This document shows, in pieces, positions 34,792 to 42,196 of a stretch of DNA of 64,000 nt. Position 1 is the stretch's first letter. Every line of letters starts with the position of its first letter. Source of the stretch: Nitratireductor indicus C115 (lineage in GTDB: Bacteria > Pseudomonadota > Alphaproteobacteria > Rhizobiales > Rhizobiaceae); the NCBI RefSeq assembly GCF_000300515.1, contig NZ_AMSI01000001.1, positions 372,001 through 436,000 on the forward strand. The letters run 5' to 3'. The notes below the pieces were generated by a model. The model made no database searches and was not told the DNA's origin. It saw only the letters and a program-made list of their open reading frames with translations. The position numbers were made by a program, and so were the translations under genes.

Positions 34792-34815
34792 CTTCTCCCC
34801 GCGAGCGGGGAGAAG
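34792..34815. terminator. palindrome between convergent phnN and bfr, probable bidirectional terminator
   Basis: CTTCTCCCCGC and GCGGGGAGAAG form an 11-bp perfect inverted repeat separated by GA, in the 60-nt gap between two converging genes. It has no long T-run. The CTTCTCCCC/GGGGAGAAG core is common in intergenic mosaic elements of rhizobia, so it may be both a repeat remnant and a transcription stop. Confidence 0.6.
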
Positions 34816-34836
34816 GACAATTGTGGCGCTGCGGGT

Positions 34837-35322
34837 TTACTCGGCCGCGTCGGCGGAAGCGGCGTTGAGCTGGCCGTATTTGGCCTCACCGATCTTCTCG
34901 AGCAATTCGAGCTGCGTTTCGAGAAAGTCGATATGGCCTTCCTCGTCGGCAAGCAGTTCCTCGAACAGCTTCATGGTCACATAGTCGCCAGCTTCGTGGC
35001 AGATGTCGCGTGACTTCTTGTAGGAGGTGCGGGCGTCATATTCTCCGGCGAGATCGGCCTCCAGCACTTCCTTGACGTTCTGGCCGATGCGCAGGGCGCC
35101 GACCGACTGGAGATTGGGGTGTCCTTCCAGGAAGATGATGCGCTCGACCAGCTTGTCGGCATGGTGCATCTCTTCGATGGATTCGGCCCGTTCCTTGGCT
35201 GCAAGTTTGGTGAACCCCCAGTCCTCGAGCAGGCGATAATGCAGCCAGTACTGGTTGACCGCGCCGAGTTCGAGGAAGAGCGCCTCGTTAAGCCGCTCGA
35301 TGACCTTTTTGTCGCCTTTCAT
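34837..35322 (-). CDS. bfr: bacterioferritin
   Basis: Four-helix ferritin subunit of 161 residues that stores iron in a heme-containing 24-mer. Ferroxidase ligands are in place: [22 protein letters not shown] (glutamate near 18), [18 protein letters not shown] (E and H near 51-54) and [20 protein letters not shown] (E and H near 127-130). The heme-ligating methionine is in EEMHHADKL. The C terminus is a short AASADAAE tail. Its 5' end overlaps the bfd gene by 35 nt, so the two are co-translated. The pair sits between the two converging halves of the phosphonate locus. Confidence 0.95.
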   Translation of the reverse strand: MKGDKKVIERLNEALFLELGAVNQYWLHYRLLEDWGFTKLAAKERAESIEEMHHADKLVERIIFLEGHPNLQSVGALRIGQNVKEVLEADLAGEYDARTSYKKSRDICHEAGDYVTMKLFEELLADEEGHIDFLETQLELLEKIGEAKYGQLNAASADAAE

Positions 35323-35602
35323 GCATTCTGCTCCCGTACCGCTCGCGCAGCGCGCGAACCTGATCTAGATAGGTCACGATCTCGGCGCCTTCGGCACCGC
35401 TGTGACGGTGGTGGTACTCTTCGGTTACCCGGATGATCGTTTCCACCACATTTGGGAAGCAGCCGCAACAGCGACCACGCTTGGAAAGTGTGTGATAGAC
35501 CTTGGCCGGAACGATGAGCTGCCAGGCATCCTCGTCGAGAAGCGAGATGATCGTCTCCTCGATCTCTTTCTGGGTAATCAGGTTGCATTGGCAGACAAGC
35601 AT
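35288..35602 (-). CDS. bfd: (2Fe-2S)-binding bacterioferritin-associated ferredoxin-like protein
   Basis: Protein of 104 residues. The N-terminal part is a BFD-like domain with the cysteine pair LVCQCN (about residues 4 and 6) and RGRCCGCFP (about 38-41), and KEIEETI between them. Bfd reduces bacterioferritin to release stored iron. The family form is C-x-C with C-x2-C, here satisfied by the C-C-G-C run. The start is the ATG of [11 protein letters not shown]; the frame stays open for 68 more codons upstream without family sequence. The C-terminal 45 residues after HRHSGAE are an extension beyond the usual short Bfd. It precedes and overlaps bfr. Confidence 0.85.
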   Translation of the reverse strand: MLVCQCNLITQKEIEETIISLLDEDAWQLIVPAKVYHTLSKRGRCCGCFPNVVETIIRVTEEYHHRHSGAEGAEIVTYLDQVRALRERYGSRMHERRQKGHRAA

Positions 35603-35859
35603 GGCGTGTCGGTCTCTCTGGTCGATACGAAAAACGTCCCGACCTGAAGCCGATTCCCACTCTACTGGAAGCTTGCGCCAAAACCCTTCAAACCCTGCCT
35701 GGCCAGAAATGCGGCTCATAAATGCAGCATGTCGCGTGGCAGAAAGGCTGGCGACGAGGCGTCCGGTGATCGAATGGGTTAAAGGCCCAGGCATCTGTGG
35801 ACGCATCCCGTGGATGCGCAGGCATTCAAACAGCGAGTCCGGGCGCCTGTCAATAAAAA

Positions 35860-35878
35860 CCTGACAATTATGTTCAGG
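35860..35878. promoter_or_regulatory. inverted repeat matching the rhizobial iron box (TGA-N9-TCA)
   Basis: CCTGA and TCAGG flank a 9-nt AT-rich centre; TGACAATTATGTTCA fits the RirA iron-rhodo-box pattern. It lies about 260 nt upstream of the bfd start in a 303-nt gap (35603-35905) that otherwise shows no supported gene. Iron control of bfd-bfr is plausible, but the distance is long and the pattern is short. Confidence 0.4.
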
Positions 35879-35905
35879 GTAAGCTGCGGCGCGATGGCGC
35901 GGGGC

Positions 35906-36520
35906 TCACGCCCCATGCTTGTCCAGAAATTCCTCCGCGCCAAGCGAACGGAAATCATCCAGCGTCTGGCGCAGTTTCCCGTGGTCCCAGTCCCACCAGC
36001 ACAGCGCCTGATAGCGTTCGGCGGTGCGCCGGTCGAAGCGTTCACGGATCGGGCGTGCGGGCACACCGCCCACGATGGTGTAGGGCGCCACGTCTTTCGA
36101 GACGACAGCACCTGCTCCGACCACTGCGCCATCGCCGATGCTCACGCCGGGCAGAATGGTGGAGCCGTGCCCAAGCCAGGTGTCATGGCCGATCCGCACC
36201 ATGTTGTCCCGCCGCCAGCCGAAGAAGTCCGCATCGTGCTGTGCGTCCGGCCAGTAATCGGCGGAGCGATAGGTGAAGTGATGCAGCGTCGGCCGCCAGG
36301 TGGGGTGATTGGTGGCGTTGATGCGCACCGCAGCCGCGATGTTGGAGAATTTCCCGATCTCCGCACACCAGACGCTGCAATCCTGGGTCATGTACGAATA
36401 GTCGCCGAGACTGGCTTCATGAACGCGCGAACGCTCACCGATTTCAGTGTAGCGCCCGAGTGTGGAATCGACGATCTCGGCGGTCGGGTGAACCGAGGGC
36501 TTTTCGGAAAGCTGTTTCAT
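35906..36520 (-). CDS. phosphonate metabolism hexapeptide-repeat acyltransferase
   Basis: Protein of 204 residues of the TIGR03308 group (transferase hexapeptide family found in C-P lyase operons). The left-handed beta-helix repeats are visible as [41 protein letters not shown] and [49 protein letters not shown]. The catalytic-type histidine of xenobiotic acetyltransferases is likely in [12 protein letters not shown] (about residue 73). The acceptor is unknown; acetylation of an aminophosphonate, in place of PhnO, is a reasonable guess. Its ATG overlaps the phnL stop. Confidence 0.88.
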   Translation of the reverse strand: MKQLSEKPSVHPTAEIVDSTLGRYTEIGERSRVHEASLGDYSYMTQDCSVWCAEIGKFSNIAAAVRINATNHPTWRPTLHHFTYRSADYWPDAQHDADFFGWRRDNMVRIGHDTWLGHGSTILPGVSIGDGAVVGAGAVVSKDVAPYTIVGGVPARPIRERFDRRTAERYQALCWWDWDHGKLRQTLDDFRSLGAEEFLDKHGA

Positions 36521-37224
36521 GCCGCTTTCCTTTCCGGCGCGAAGCCCGTCACGTCGATCACCCGGTCGGCGACGATGTCACGCACGTCCTGATCGTGAAA
36601 AATGCCGAGAAGCGCCACGCCAGCTTCCTTTTTCCGGGCGATCATATCGATCACGATCTCGCGGTTCGCCTTGTCGAGCGAGGCGGTCGGCTCGTCGAGC
36701 AGAAGCACCGGATGGTCGGTGATGAAGCCGCGTGCAATATTGACGCGCTGCTGCTCGCCGCCGGAGAATGTCGCGGGAGGGAGGGACCAAAGCCTTTCGG
36801 GAAGGTTGAGTTGTGCAAGCAGTGTTTCGGCTTTCTGACGTGCAGTTTCCGCCGCTTCACCGCGTGCGATCAGGGGCTCGGCCACGACGTCGCGGGCCGA
36901 TACGCGAGGCACGGCCCGCAGGAACTGGCTGACATAGCCGATCGTGTCGCGCCGGATGGCTATGATGGTGCGTGGATCGGCGTTGGCGAGGTTCACAAGC
37001 GCTTCGCCATGGCTCACGATGATCTGGCCGCTGTCGACGGCATAGCTGCCATAGATCATCTTGAGGATCGAGCTCTTGCCCGCGCCCGATGGGCCGCCGA
37101 GCACCGCGCATTCGCCCGCGCGCAGCGCGAATGCCACATTCTCGACCACCGGGAGCTTGATGCCGCCGCGCAGATGCATGGTGAAGCTCTTGCAGACTTC
37201 TGAAACGACGAGGGGGGTCGACAT
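36517..37224 (-). CDS. phnL: phosphonate C-P lyase system protein PhnL (ABC-type ATPase)
   Basis: ABC-type ATPase of 235 residues with Walker [11 protein letters not shown] (about residue 44), the signature [15 protein letters not shown], Walker [13 protein letters not shown] and the switch region [10 protein letters not shown]. PhnL binds the C-P lyase core (PhnGHIJ) together with PhnK rather than driving transport. The ATG of [10 protein letters not shown] is chosen; a GTG six bases upstream overlaps the phnK stop. It belongs to the leftward phnG-phnL unit. Confidence 0.93.
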   Translation of the reverse strand: MSTPLVVSEVCKSFTMHLRGGIKLPVVENVAFALRAGECAVLGGPSGAGKSSILKMIYGSYAVDSGQIIVSHGEALVNLANADPRTIIAIRRDTIGYVSQFLRAVPRVSARDVVAEPLIARGEAAETARQKAETLLAQLNLPERLWSLPPATFSGGEQQRVNIARGFITDHPVLLLDEPTASLDKANREIVIDMIARKKEAGVALLGIFHDQDVRDIVADRVIDVTGFAPERKAA

Positions 37225-37226
37225 GA

Positions 37227-38003
37227 TCACACCTGCAGGATGGAGGAAACGAGAAGCTGCGTATAGGGCGCCTGAGGGTCGTCCAGCACCCGGTCGGTGA
37301 GCCCGCTTTCCACCACATGGCCGTCCTTCATCACGATCATGCGGTGGGAGAGCAGGCGGGCGACGGCCAGGTCATGGGTCACGACGATGGCCGACAGGCC
37401 GAGTTCGTGCACCAGCCCGCGCAGGAGGTCGAGCAGGCGCGCCTGCACCGAAACGTCGAGCCCGCCGGTCGGTTCGTCCATGAAGACGAGGCGCGGCCCG
37501 GTCACGAGATTGCGCGCGATCTGCAGGCGCTGGCGCATGCCGCCGGAGAAGGCGCGCGGCTGGTCGTCGATCCGGTCGGCGGAAATCTCCACCCGGCCAA
37601 GCCAGTCGGTGGCCGTGGCGCGGATGTCGCCATAATGGCGCTGGCCGACCGCCATCAGGCGCTCGCCCACATTGGCGCCGGCCGAAACAGTCATGCGCAG
37701 CCCGTCGGAAGGGTTCTGGTGCACGAAGCCCCAGTCCGTTCGCATCAGGAAGCGCCGTTCCGCCTCGCTCATGCGGTACAGGTCGTGAAACAGCCCGTCC
37801 CGCATCCTGTAGGAGACGGAGCCGGATGTCGGCAGCAGCCGGGTCGAAAGGCAGTTGAGCAGGGTGGTTTTGCCGGAGCCGGATTCGCCCACGACCGCCA
37901 GCACCTCGCCGGGGTAGAGATCGAAGGAAATGTCGCTGCAGCCGATCCGGTTGCCATAGAATTTCGAGATGGAGCGAACGCGAAGCAACGGTTCGTCAGT
38001 CAT
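37227..38003 (-). CDS. phnK: phosphonate C-P lyase system protein PhnK (ABC-type ATPase)
   Basis: ABC-type ATPase of 258 residues with Walker A GESGSGKTTLLNCLS (about residue 38), Q-loop region FVHQNPSDGLRMTVSAGANVGERLMAVGQRHYGDIR typical of PhnK, signature FSGGMRQRLQIARNL and Walker B VFMDEPTGGLDVSVQARLLDLLRGL. In E. coli, PhnK docks on the PhnGHIJ core and is needed for activity in vivo. It resembles oligopeptide-transporter ATPases in sequence but lacks any nearby permease of that type. A 118-nt gap with a repeat-like palindrome separates it from phnJ. Confidence 0.94.
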   Translation of the reverse strand: MTDEPLLRVRSISKFYGNRIGCSDISFDLYPGEVLAVVGESGSGKTTLLNCLSTRLLPTSGSVSYRMRDGLFHDLYRMSEAERRFLMRTDWGFVHQNPSDGLRMTVSAGANVGERLMAVGQRHYGDIRATATDWLGRVEISADRIDDQPRAFSGGMRQRLQIARNLVTGPRLVFMDEPTGGLDVSVQARLLDLLRGLVHELGLSAIVVTHDLAVARLLSHRMIVMKDGHVVESGLTDRVLDDPQAPYTQLLVSSILQV

Positions 38004-38036
38004 TGGATTTCTCCACGAATATTCAGAAGTTTGCGC

Positions 38037-38096
38037 AGCCCCTTATCCGCCTGCCGACGCCTTCTCTCCTTCTTCGAGGGAGAAATGGAGGATGAC
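38037..38096. repeat. RIME-like intergenic palindrome between phnJ and phnK
   Basis: The stretch CCTTATCCGCCTGCCGACGC, followed by CTTCTCTCC and GGGAGAA arms, resembles the intergenic mosaic elements of rhizobia (CCTCATCCGCCTGCCG...CTTCTCCCC...GGGGAGAAG). The copy is degenerate. It fills most of the 118-nt gap and interrupts an operon whose other genes overlap or nearly touch. Confidence 0.4.
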
Positions 38097-38121
38097 CGCA
38101 ACGCTGACGCGCTGTCGTTTC

Positions 38122-39009
38122 TCACGTTGCAGCCTCCTCGCCAGACAGATGCCCGCGATGGCCTTCGGCGCGGCGTTCCTCGCAATGATCCGTGTCGGAG
38201 CAGACAAACATGCGCCCGCCGCGATCGTCGAGCACGACTTCGTCGAGATAGACCCCATGCGCCCCACAAAGAGCGCAAGGTTCCTCGAAGCGCTGCACTT
38301 CGAAGGGATGGTCGTCGAAATCGAGGCTTTCGACATGTGTATAGGGCGGGATGGCATAGATTCGCTTTTCGCGCCCCGCCCCGAAAAGCTGCAGTGCCTT
38401 CGACATATGCATCTTCGGATTGTCGAATTTCGGTGTCGGCGAAGGATCCATCACATAGCGCCCCTCGACCTTCACCGGATAGGCGAAGGTGGTGGCGATA
38501 TGTCCGTGCTGAGCGATGTCCTCATAGAGCTTCACATGCATGAGCCCGTATTCTTCGAGCGCGTGCATCTTGCGGGTTTCGGTCTCACGCGGTTCCAGAA
38601 AACGCAACGGCTCGGGGATCGGCACCTGGTAGACGAGCACCTGGCCTTCCTTCAGCGGTTCCTCGGGGATGCGGTGGCGCGTCTGGATGATGGTGGCCTC
38701 ACCTGTATGCGTGGTCACCGAAACCTGCGCCACCTTCTGGAAGAAGGCGCGGATGGAAACGGCGTTGGTGGTGTCGTCGGCCCCCTGGTCAATGACCTTG
38801 AGCACATCCTGCGGCCCTATCACCGACGCGGTGACCTGCACGCCGCCCGTGCCCCAGCCATAAGGCATAGGCATTTCGCGGCTGGCGAAGGGCACCTGAT
38901 ATCCGGGAATGGCAATGGCCTTCAGGATCGCCCTGCGGATCATGCGTTTGGTCTGCTCGTCCAGATAGGCGAAGTTGTACTGCGCGATGGCTTCGGCGTG
39001 AGCATTCAT
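38122..39009 (-). CDS. phnJ: alpha-D-ribose 1-methylphosphonate 5-phosphate C-P lyase PhnJ
   Basis: Radical SAM C-P lyase of 295 residues that cleaves the carbon-phosphorus bond. The four conserved cysteines are all present near the C terminus, as CALC then CSDTDHC, with spacing C-x2-C-x21-C-x5-C, the same as in E. coli PhnJ. The glycine-rich YGWGTGGVQVTASVIG and VTTHTGEATIIQTRHRIPEEPL are strongly conserved. It overlaps the phnI stop by four bases. The enzyme needs a [4Fe-4S] cluster, so iron supply matters for it; an iron-storage pair is encoded in the same locus. Confidence 0.97.
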   Translation of the reverse strand: MNAHAEAIAQYNFAYLDEQTKRMIRRAILKAIAIPGYQVPFASREMPMPYGWGTGGVQVTASVIGPQDVLKVIDQGADDTTNAVSIRAFFQKVAQVSVTTHTGEATIIQTRHRIPEEPLKEGQVLVYQVPIPEPLRFLEPRETETRKMHALEEYGLMHVKLYEDIAQHGHIATTFAYPVKVEGRYVMDPSPTPKFDNPKMHMSKALQLFGAGREKRIYAIPPYTHVESLDFDDHPFEVQRFEEPCALCGAHGVYLDEVVLDDRGGRMFVCSDTDHCEERRAEGHRGHLSGEEAAT

Positions 39010-40121
39010 TCGGCGGCCTCCCGGCGCTGCGGTTTTTCGGCGTCCGCCTGGCGGCGCTCCTCATATTCGCGGCGCATCTGGCGCACGAGACCGAGTTCGG
39101 CCTGGAAATCCACATAGTGGGGCAGTTTCAGATGTTCGACGAAGCCTGTCGCCTGCACATTGTCGGCATGCGAGATCACGAATTCCTCGTCCTGCGCCGG
39201 CGCGGTGATGTCCTCGCCGAGTTCGGAGGCCCGCAAGGCCCGGTCGCACAGGGCCATGGCCATCGCCTTGCGTTCCGACTGGCCGAACACCAGCCCGTAG
39301 CCGCGGGTGAACTGCGGTGGCACCTTCATGGAACCCTTGAACTGGTTGACCATCTGGCATTCGGTGACGCGGATGCGTCCGAGCGTCAGCGGAAAGTCGA
39401 GCTCAGGCACGTCGATCTCTACATCCACCTCACCGATGCGGATTTCACCGGCGAAAGGGTGGTTGCGGCCGAAGCCGCGCTGGGTCGAATAACCGAGGGC
39501 GAGGAGAAAGCCTTCATCGCCGCGCGACAGCGCCTGCAGGCGCAGGTCGCGGTCCATGGGAAACTCGGGCGCTTCGCGGGTAATGTCGCCGGGCTCGCGG
39601 TTTTCCGGCAGCGAGCCGTCCTCCTCGATCAGCCCCTCATGAGCAAGAATGTCGGATACGCGAGGCATGGCCTCGCTCTCCCGCTCGCGCGTCTCGGGCG
39701 TTGCCGGATCGCTGTCGCCGGCCAGTTCGGGGTCTAGCAACCGGTGCGTATAGTCGAAGGTGGGACCGAGAAGCTGACCGCCCGGCAAGTCCTTGTAGGT
39801 GGCTGAAACGCGTCGCTCGACCAGCATTGCCGCCGTTTCGATGGGGCGCGTATAGCCGAAGCGCGGCAGTGTGGTGCGGTAGGCGCGAAGAAGGAAGATC
39901 GCTTCAATCATGTCCCCACGCGCTTGCTTGACGGCAAGCGCTGCAAGTCCGCAATCGTAGAGCGAGCCCTCCGCCATCACGCGGTCGACCGCCAGCGCAA
40001 GCTGTCCGGTGATCTGCTCCAGCGTCAGCGCCGGCACGGAGCGGTCGCCCCGCCGGCGATCGGCAAGTAGCTTATGCGCATTGCGGATGGCAGCTTCCCC
40101 GCCTTTCACGGCAACATACAT
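39006..40121 (-). CDS. phnI: phosphonate C-P lyase core subunit PhnI
   Basis: Protein of 371 residues that opens with MYVAVKGGEAAIRNAHKLLADRRRGD, the usual PhnI start. PhnI with PhnG, PhnH and PhnL transfers the ribose-triphosphate part of ATP to the phosphonate. Conserved stretches include AVKQARGDMIEAIFLLRAYRTTLPRFGYT, LALGYSTQRGFGRNHPFAGEIR and TRGYGLVFGQSERKAMAMALCDRAL. AGGAGGG stands ahead of the ATG. It follows phnH by 3 nt. The C terminus carries a non-conserved charged tail (RRQADAEKPQRREAAE). Confidence 0.96.
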   Translation of the reverse strand: MYVAVKGGEAAIRNAHKLLADRRRGDRSVPALTLEQITGQLALAVDRVMAEGSLYDCGLAALAVKQARGDMIEAIFLLRAYRTTLPRFGYTRPIETAAMLVERRVSATYKDLPGGQLLGPTFDYTHRLLDPELAGDSDPATPETRERESEAMPRVSDILAHEGLIEEDGSLPENREPGDITREAPEFPMDRDLRLQALSRGDEGFLLALGYSTQRGFGRNHPFAGEIRIGEVDVEIDVPELDFPLTLGRIRVTECQMVNQFKGSMKVPPQFTRGYGLVFGQSERKAMAMALCDRALRASELGEDITAPAQDEEFVISHADNVQATGFVEHLKLPHYVDFQAELGLVRQMRREYEERRQADAEKPQRREAAE

Positions 40122-40124
40122 GGC

Positions 40125-40736
40125 TCAACCCTCCTGATTGACGATACGGGTGGTACGGGGCAGGGCGGCCATGCCCTCGCGGCTGACCAGGACAAGGTCG
40201 ATCCCGCGCGGGAAACGCGCGCGGTTCTGTGCCCATTGGCGCGTGAAGTGGCGGGGCATGGGATGTGGCGCAAGCGTGCGCTGCGTCTCGATGCCTGGCC
40301 CTTCAAGAAGAAGTTCGGGGCCCCCAGAAAGGCTCTTCACCTGCAAGATGAGCGTCGCCGAACGGTCCGGATATTCCTGCGAACCCTGTGCGAAGTTCTC
40401 CAGCCCGATGAGGTTTTCAGGTTCCGCGCAAAAGGCGAAATGCGCCTCGGACGGCGTTGCGGTCAGTGGCGCGCCCGTGTGAAACGCAAGCCAGGCGCGC
40501 ACGGCTTCTTCCGCTGCGAGCGGCGCGTCGAGCCAGATCGGCGTGTCCTGATCGCAGGATGTCAGCGCCACTGCCGCAGCTTCTGGCGTCAAGGGAGCGG
40601 GCGGGCGCGTGAGGCCGAGATCCCGGGCGACGGTGCCGGGTTCGGCCATCGCCTGCATGAGTGCGCGAAAGACACTCTGCGCGTCGAACACCGGGTTGCG
40701 AAAACCGCCTTCGATGGCGATGGAGGCAAGTGACAT
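40125..40736 (-). CDS. phnH: phosphonate C-P lyase core subunit PhnH
   Basis: Protein of 203 residues, the PhnH dimer subunit of the C-P lyase core. It opens with GGFRNPVFDAQSVFRALMQAMAEPG, the family hallmark, and has LLEGPGIETQRTLAPHPMP followed by NRARFPRGIDLVLV near the end. Its ATG overlaps the phnG stop (TGA/ATG). No catalytic residues are known for this subunit; it is structural in the PhnGHIJ complex. Confidence 0.94.
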   Translation of the reverse strand: MSLASIAIEGGFRNPVFDAQSVFRALMQAMAEPGTVARDLGLTRPPAPLTPEAAAVALTSCDQDTPIWLDAPLAAEEAVRAWLAFHTGAPLTATPSEAHFAFCAEPENLIGLENFAQGSQEYPDRSATLILQVKSLSGGPELLLEGPGIETQRTLAPHPMPRHFTRQWAQNRARFPRGIDLVLVSREGMAALPRTTRIVNQEG

Positions 40737-41203
40737 CAGTCTTCTCCCCGGACCATGGTGAAGAAATCGACCCGGGTCGCCGCGGTCTCGCTACGCCGTT
40801 CCGCATCGCCTTCCGCGAGCTTGTCGCGTAGCGGCGCGAGGATCTTTTCTTCGATGAGGGTTTCGAATTCGGGCTTTTGGCGCAGCGCGTCGACGAGGGC
40901 CGCAACCTTTGCCTTGGTCTTCTCGCGGCCCAGCATATAGGCATGGCCGACTTCGCCGGTGGCGAGCTTGACGGTGGCGCGTGTGACGGTGGCTTCGCCG
41001 AAATTGAAGGCGGCTCCGCCGCCGCCCATGCGCCCGCGAACGGTCACGAGACCTGTTTCCGGCCCGCGAAGCGTCTCAGCCTCCTCCGGCAATGCGGCAG
41101 AGGACCAGAGCTGCATCAGTGTCTCGCCGGGTGCCGCCGCCATGACGGCCATGGCCTCGCGGCGGCGCTCCAGTGTGGCCTGTCTTTCCTGGCGTGAGAC
41201 CAT
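40736..41203 (-). CDS. phnG: phosphonate C-P lyase core subunit PhnG
   Basis: Protein of 155 residues and first gene of the leftward C-P lyase unit. It shows the PhnG pattern RREAMAVMAAAPGETLMQLW, ETGLVTVRGRMGGGGAAFNFGEATVTRATVKL and GEVGHAYMLGREKTKAKVAALVDAL. The promoter region upstream holds a Pho box (41287-41304) and a palindrome (41231-41250), so transcription should need phosphate starvation and release from PhnF. It is divergent from phnF with a 125-nt gap. Confidence 0.95.
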   Translation of the reverse strand: MVSRQERQATLERRREAMAVMAAAPGETLMQLWSSAALPEEAETLRGPETGLVTVRGRMGGGGAAFNFGEATVTRATVKLATGEVGHAYMLGREKTKAKVAALVDALRQKPEFETLIEEKILAPLRDKLAEGDAERRSETAATRVDFFTMVRGED

Positions 41204-41230
41204 GATGACTCCTTTCGGTAGGACTAATAT

Positions 41231-41250
41231 TTGTCTATTGTTCTAGACAA
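41231..41250. promoter_or_regulatory. palindrome upstream of phnG, probable PhnF operator
   Basis: TTGTCTATTGTTCTAGACAA has 7-bp perfect arms (TTGTCTA, TAGACAA) around a 6-nt centre. HutC-type GntR regulators, to which PhnF belongs, bind palindromes containing TCTAGAC-like half sites. It sits between the Pho box and the phnG start, where a bound repressor would block the leftward promoter. Confidence 0.65.
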
Positions 41251-41286
41251 CTAAACATATTATGCTTCCTCCAATAGGGCTTGTCC

Positions 41287-41304
41287 ATGACGTGCTTATG
41301 ACAG
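41287..41304 (-). promoter_or_regulatory. Pho box upstream of phnG
   Basis: Read leftwards the site is CTGTCATAAGCACGTCAT. The first half is a perfect CTGTCAT and the second matches at five of seven, with the right 11-nt spacing. It lies about 85 nt before phnG and mirrors the Pho box ahead of phnC, so both halves of the locus appear to answer to PhoB. Confidence 0.7.
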
Positions 41305-41328
41305 GCGTGCGGTGTTGGAGAATTGCCA

Positions 41329-42072
41329 ATGGCGGAAGCTGAAACCATCGAAAGGCGCAGTGGCGTGGCCCTGTGGCGGCAGATCGCCGACCGGATGCGG
41401 CGTGAGATCGCGGCAGGGCTTGCCGATGAAGCCGGCCGCATGCCGCCGGAGATCGTGCTGGCGGCGCGTTTCGGCGTTAATCGCCACACGGTGCGCACGG
41501 CCATCGCCTCGCTGGTACAGGAAGGTGTCTTGCGTGCCGAGCAGGGGCGGGGCACCTTCGTCGAGCGGCGTCAGCGTCTGTCCTATCCCATTCGTGCCCG
41601 CACGCGTTTCTCCGAAGGTCTTGCCGGCCAGACAACCGGGCTTAAGGCGGTTTTGCTCGAACATGTGGTGGAGAGTGCCTCGGTGGAAGTGGCGGCGGCG
41701 CTTGATCTGGTGTCCGGCGCACCCGTCCTCCGTCTGGAGACGCTGTCGCAGGCCGATGGCCGCCCCATTTCGCGCGCGAGAAGCTGGTTCGATGCCAAGC
41801 GGTTTGACGGCATCGTGGAAGCGTTCCGCAAGACGGGTTCCATTACCGCATCCTTCAAGATGCTGGGGCTTGCCGATTATCTGCGCCATTCCACGGTGGT
41901 GACGGCCTTGCATGCGGATGCGTCCGATCTTGCCGATCTGCGCCTTTCGCCGGGTGCGATCGTGCTTGTCACCGCAGCCATAAATGTCGATCCCGATTGC
42001 CGCCCTGTTCAGTATTCGCAGACGCGCTTTGCCGCTGATCGCATCGAACTCCAGATCGCCGGCGAGAGCTGA
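41329..42072 (+). CDS. phnF: phosphonate operon transcriptional regulator PhnF (GntR/HutC family)
   Basis: Regulator of 247 residues. The N-terminal winged helix of the GntR family is WRQIADRMRREIAAGL...MPPEIVLAARFGVNRHTVRTAIASLVQEGVLRAEQGRGTFV (about residues 12-78). A UTRA effector domain follows (about 90-240: LETLSQADGRPISRARSWFDAKRFDGI, VQYSQTRFAADRIELQI). PhnF proteins repress C-P lyase genes and respond to a phosphorus compound. The gene is divergent from phnG, and the palindrome at 41231-41250 is its likely site. TTGGAG precedes the ATG at 41329; an in-frame TTG lies six bases upstream. Confidence 0.92.
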   Translation: MAEAETIERRSGVALWRQIADRMRREIAAGLADEAGRMPPEIVLAARFGVNRHTVRTAIASLVQEGVLRAEQGRGTFVERRQRLSYPIRARTRFSEGLAGQTTGLKAVLLEHVVESASVEVAAALDLVSGAPVLRLETLSQADGRPISRARSWFDAKRFDGIVEAFRKTGSITASFKMLGLADYLRHSTVVTALHADASDLADLRLSPGAIVLVTAAINVDPDCRPVQYSQTRFAADRIELQIAGES

Positions 42073-42196
42073 TTTCACTGCGCCTTCACCGTGAAGTGAC
42101 CTGATGCGAGGTAACGGTGCATTGATCTTGCCGGCGCGGCCATGCTCTATCGAACGACCCAGATGACGGGGCGCAAGGTCCACCCGGGAGGTTCGA

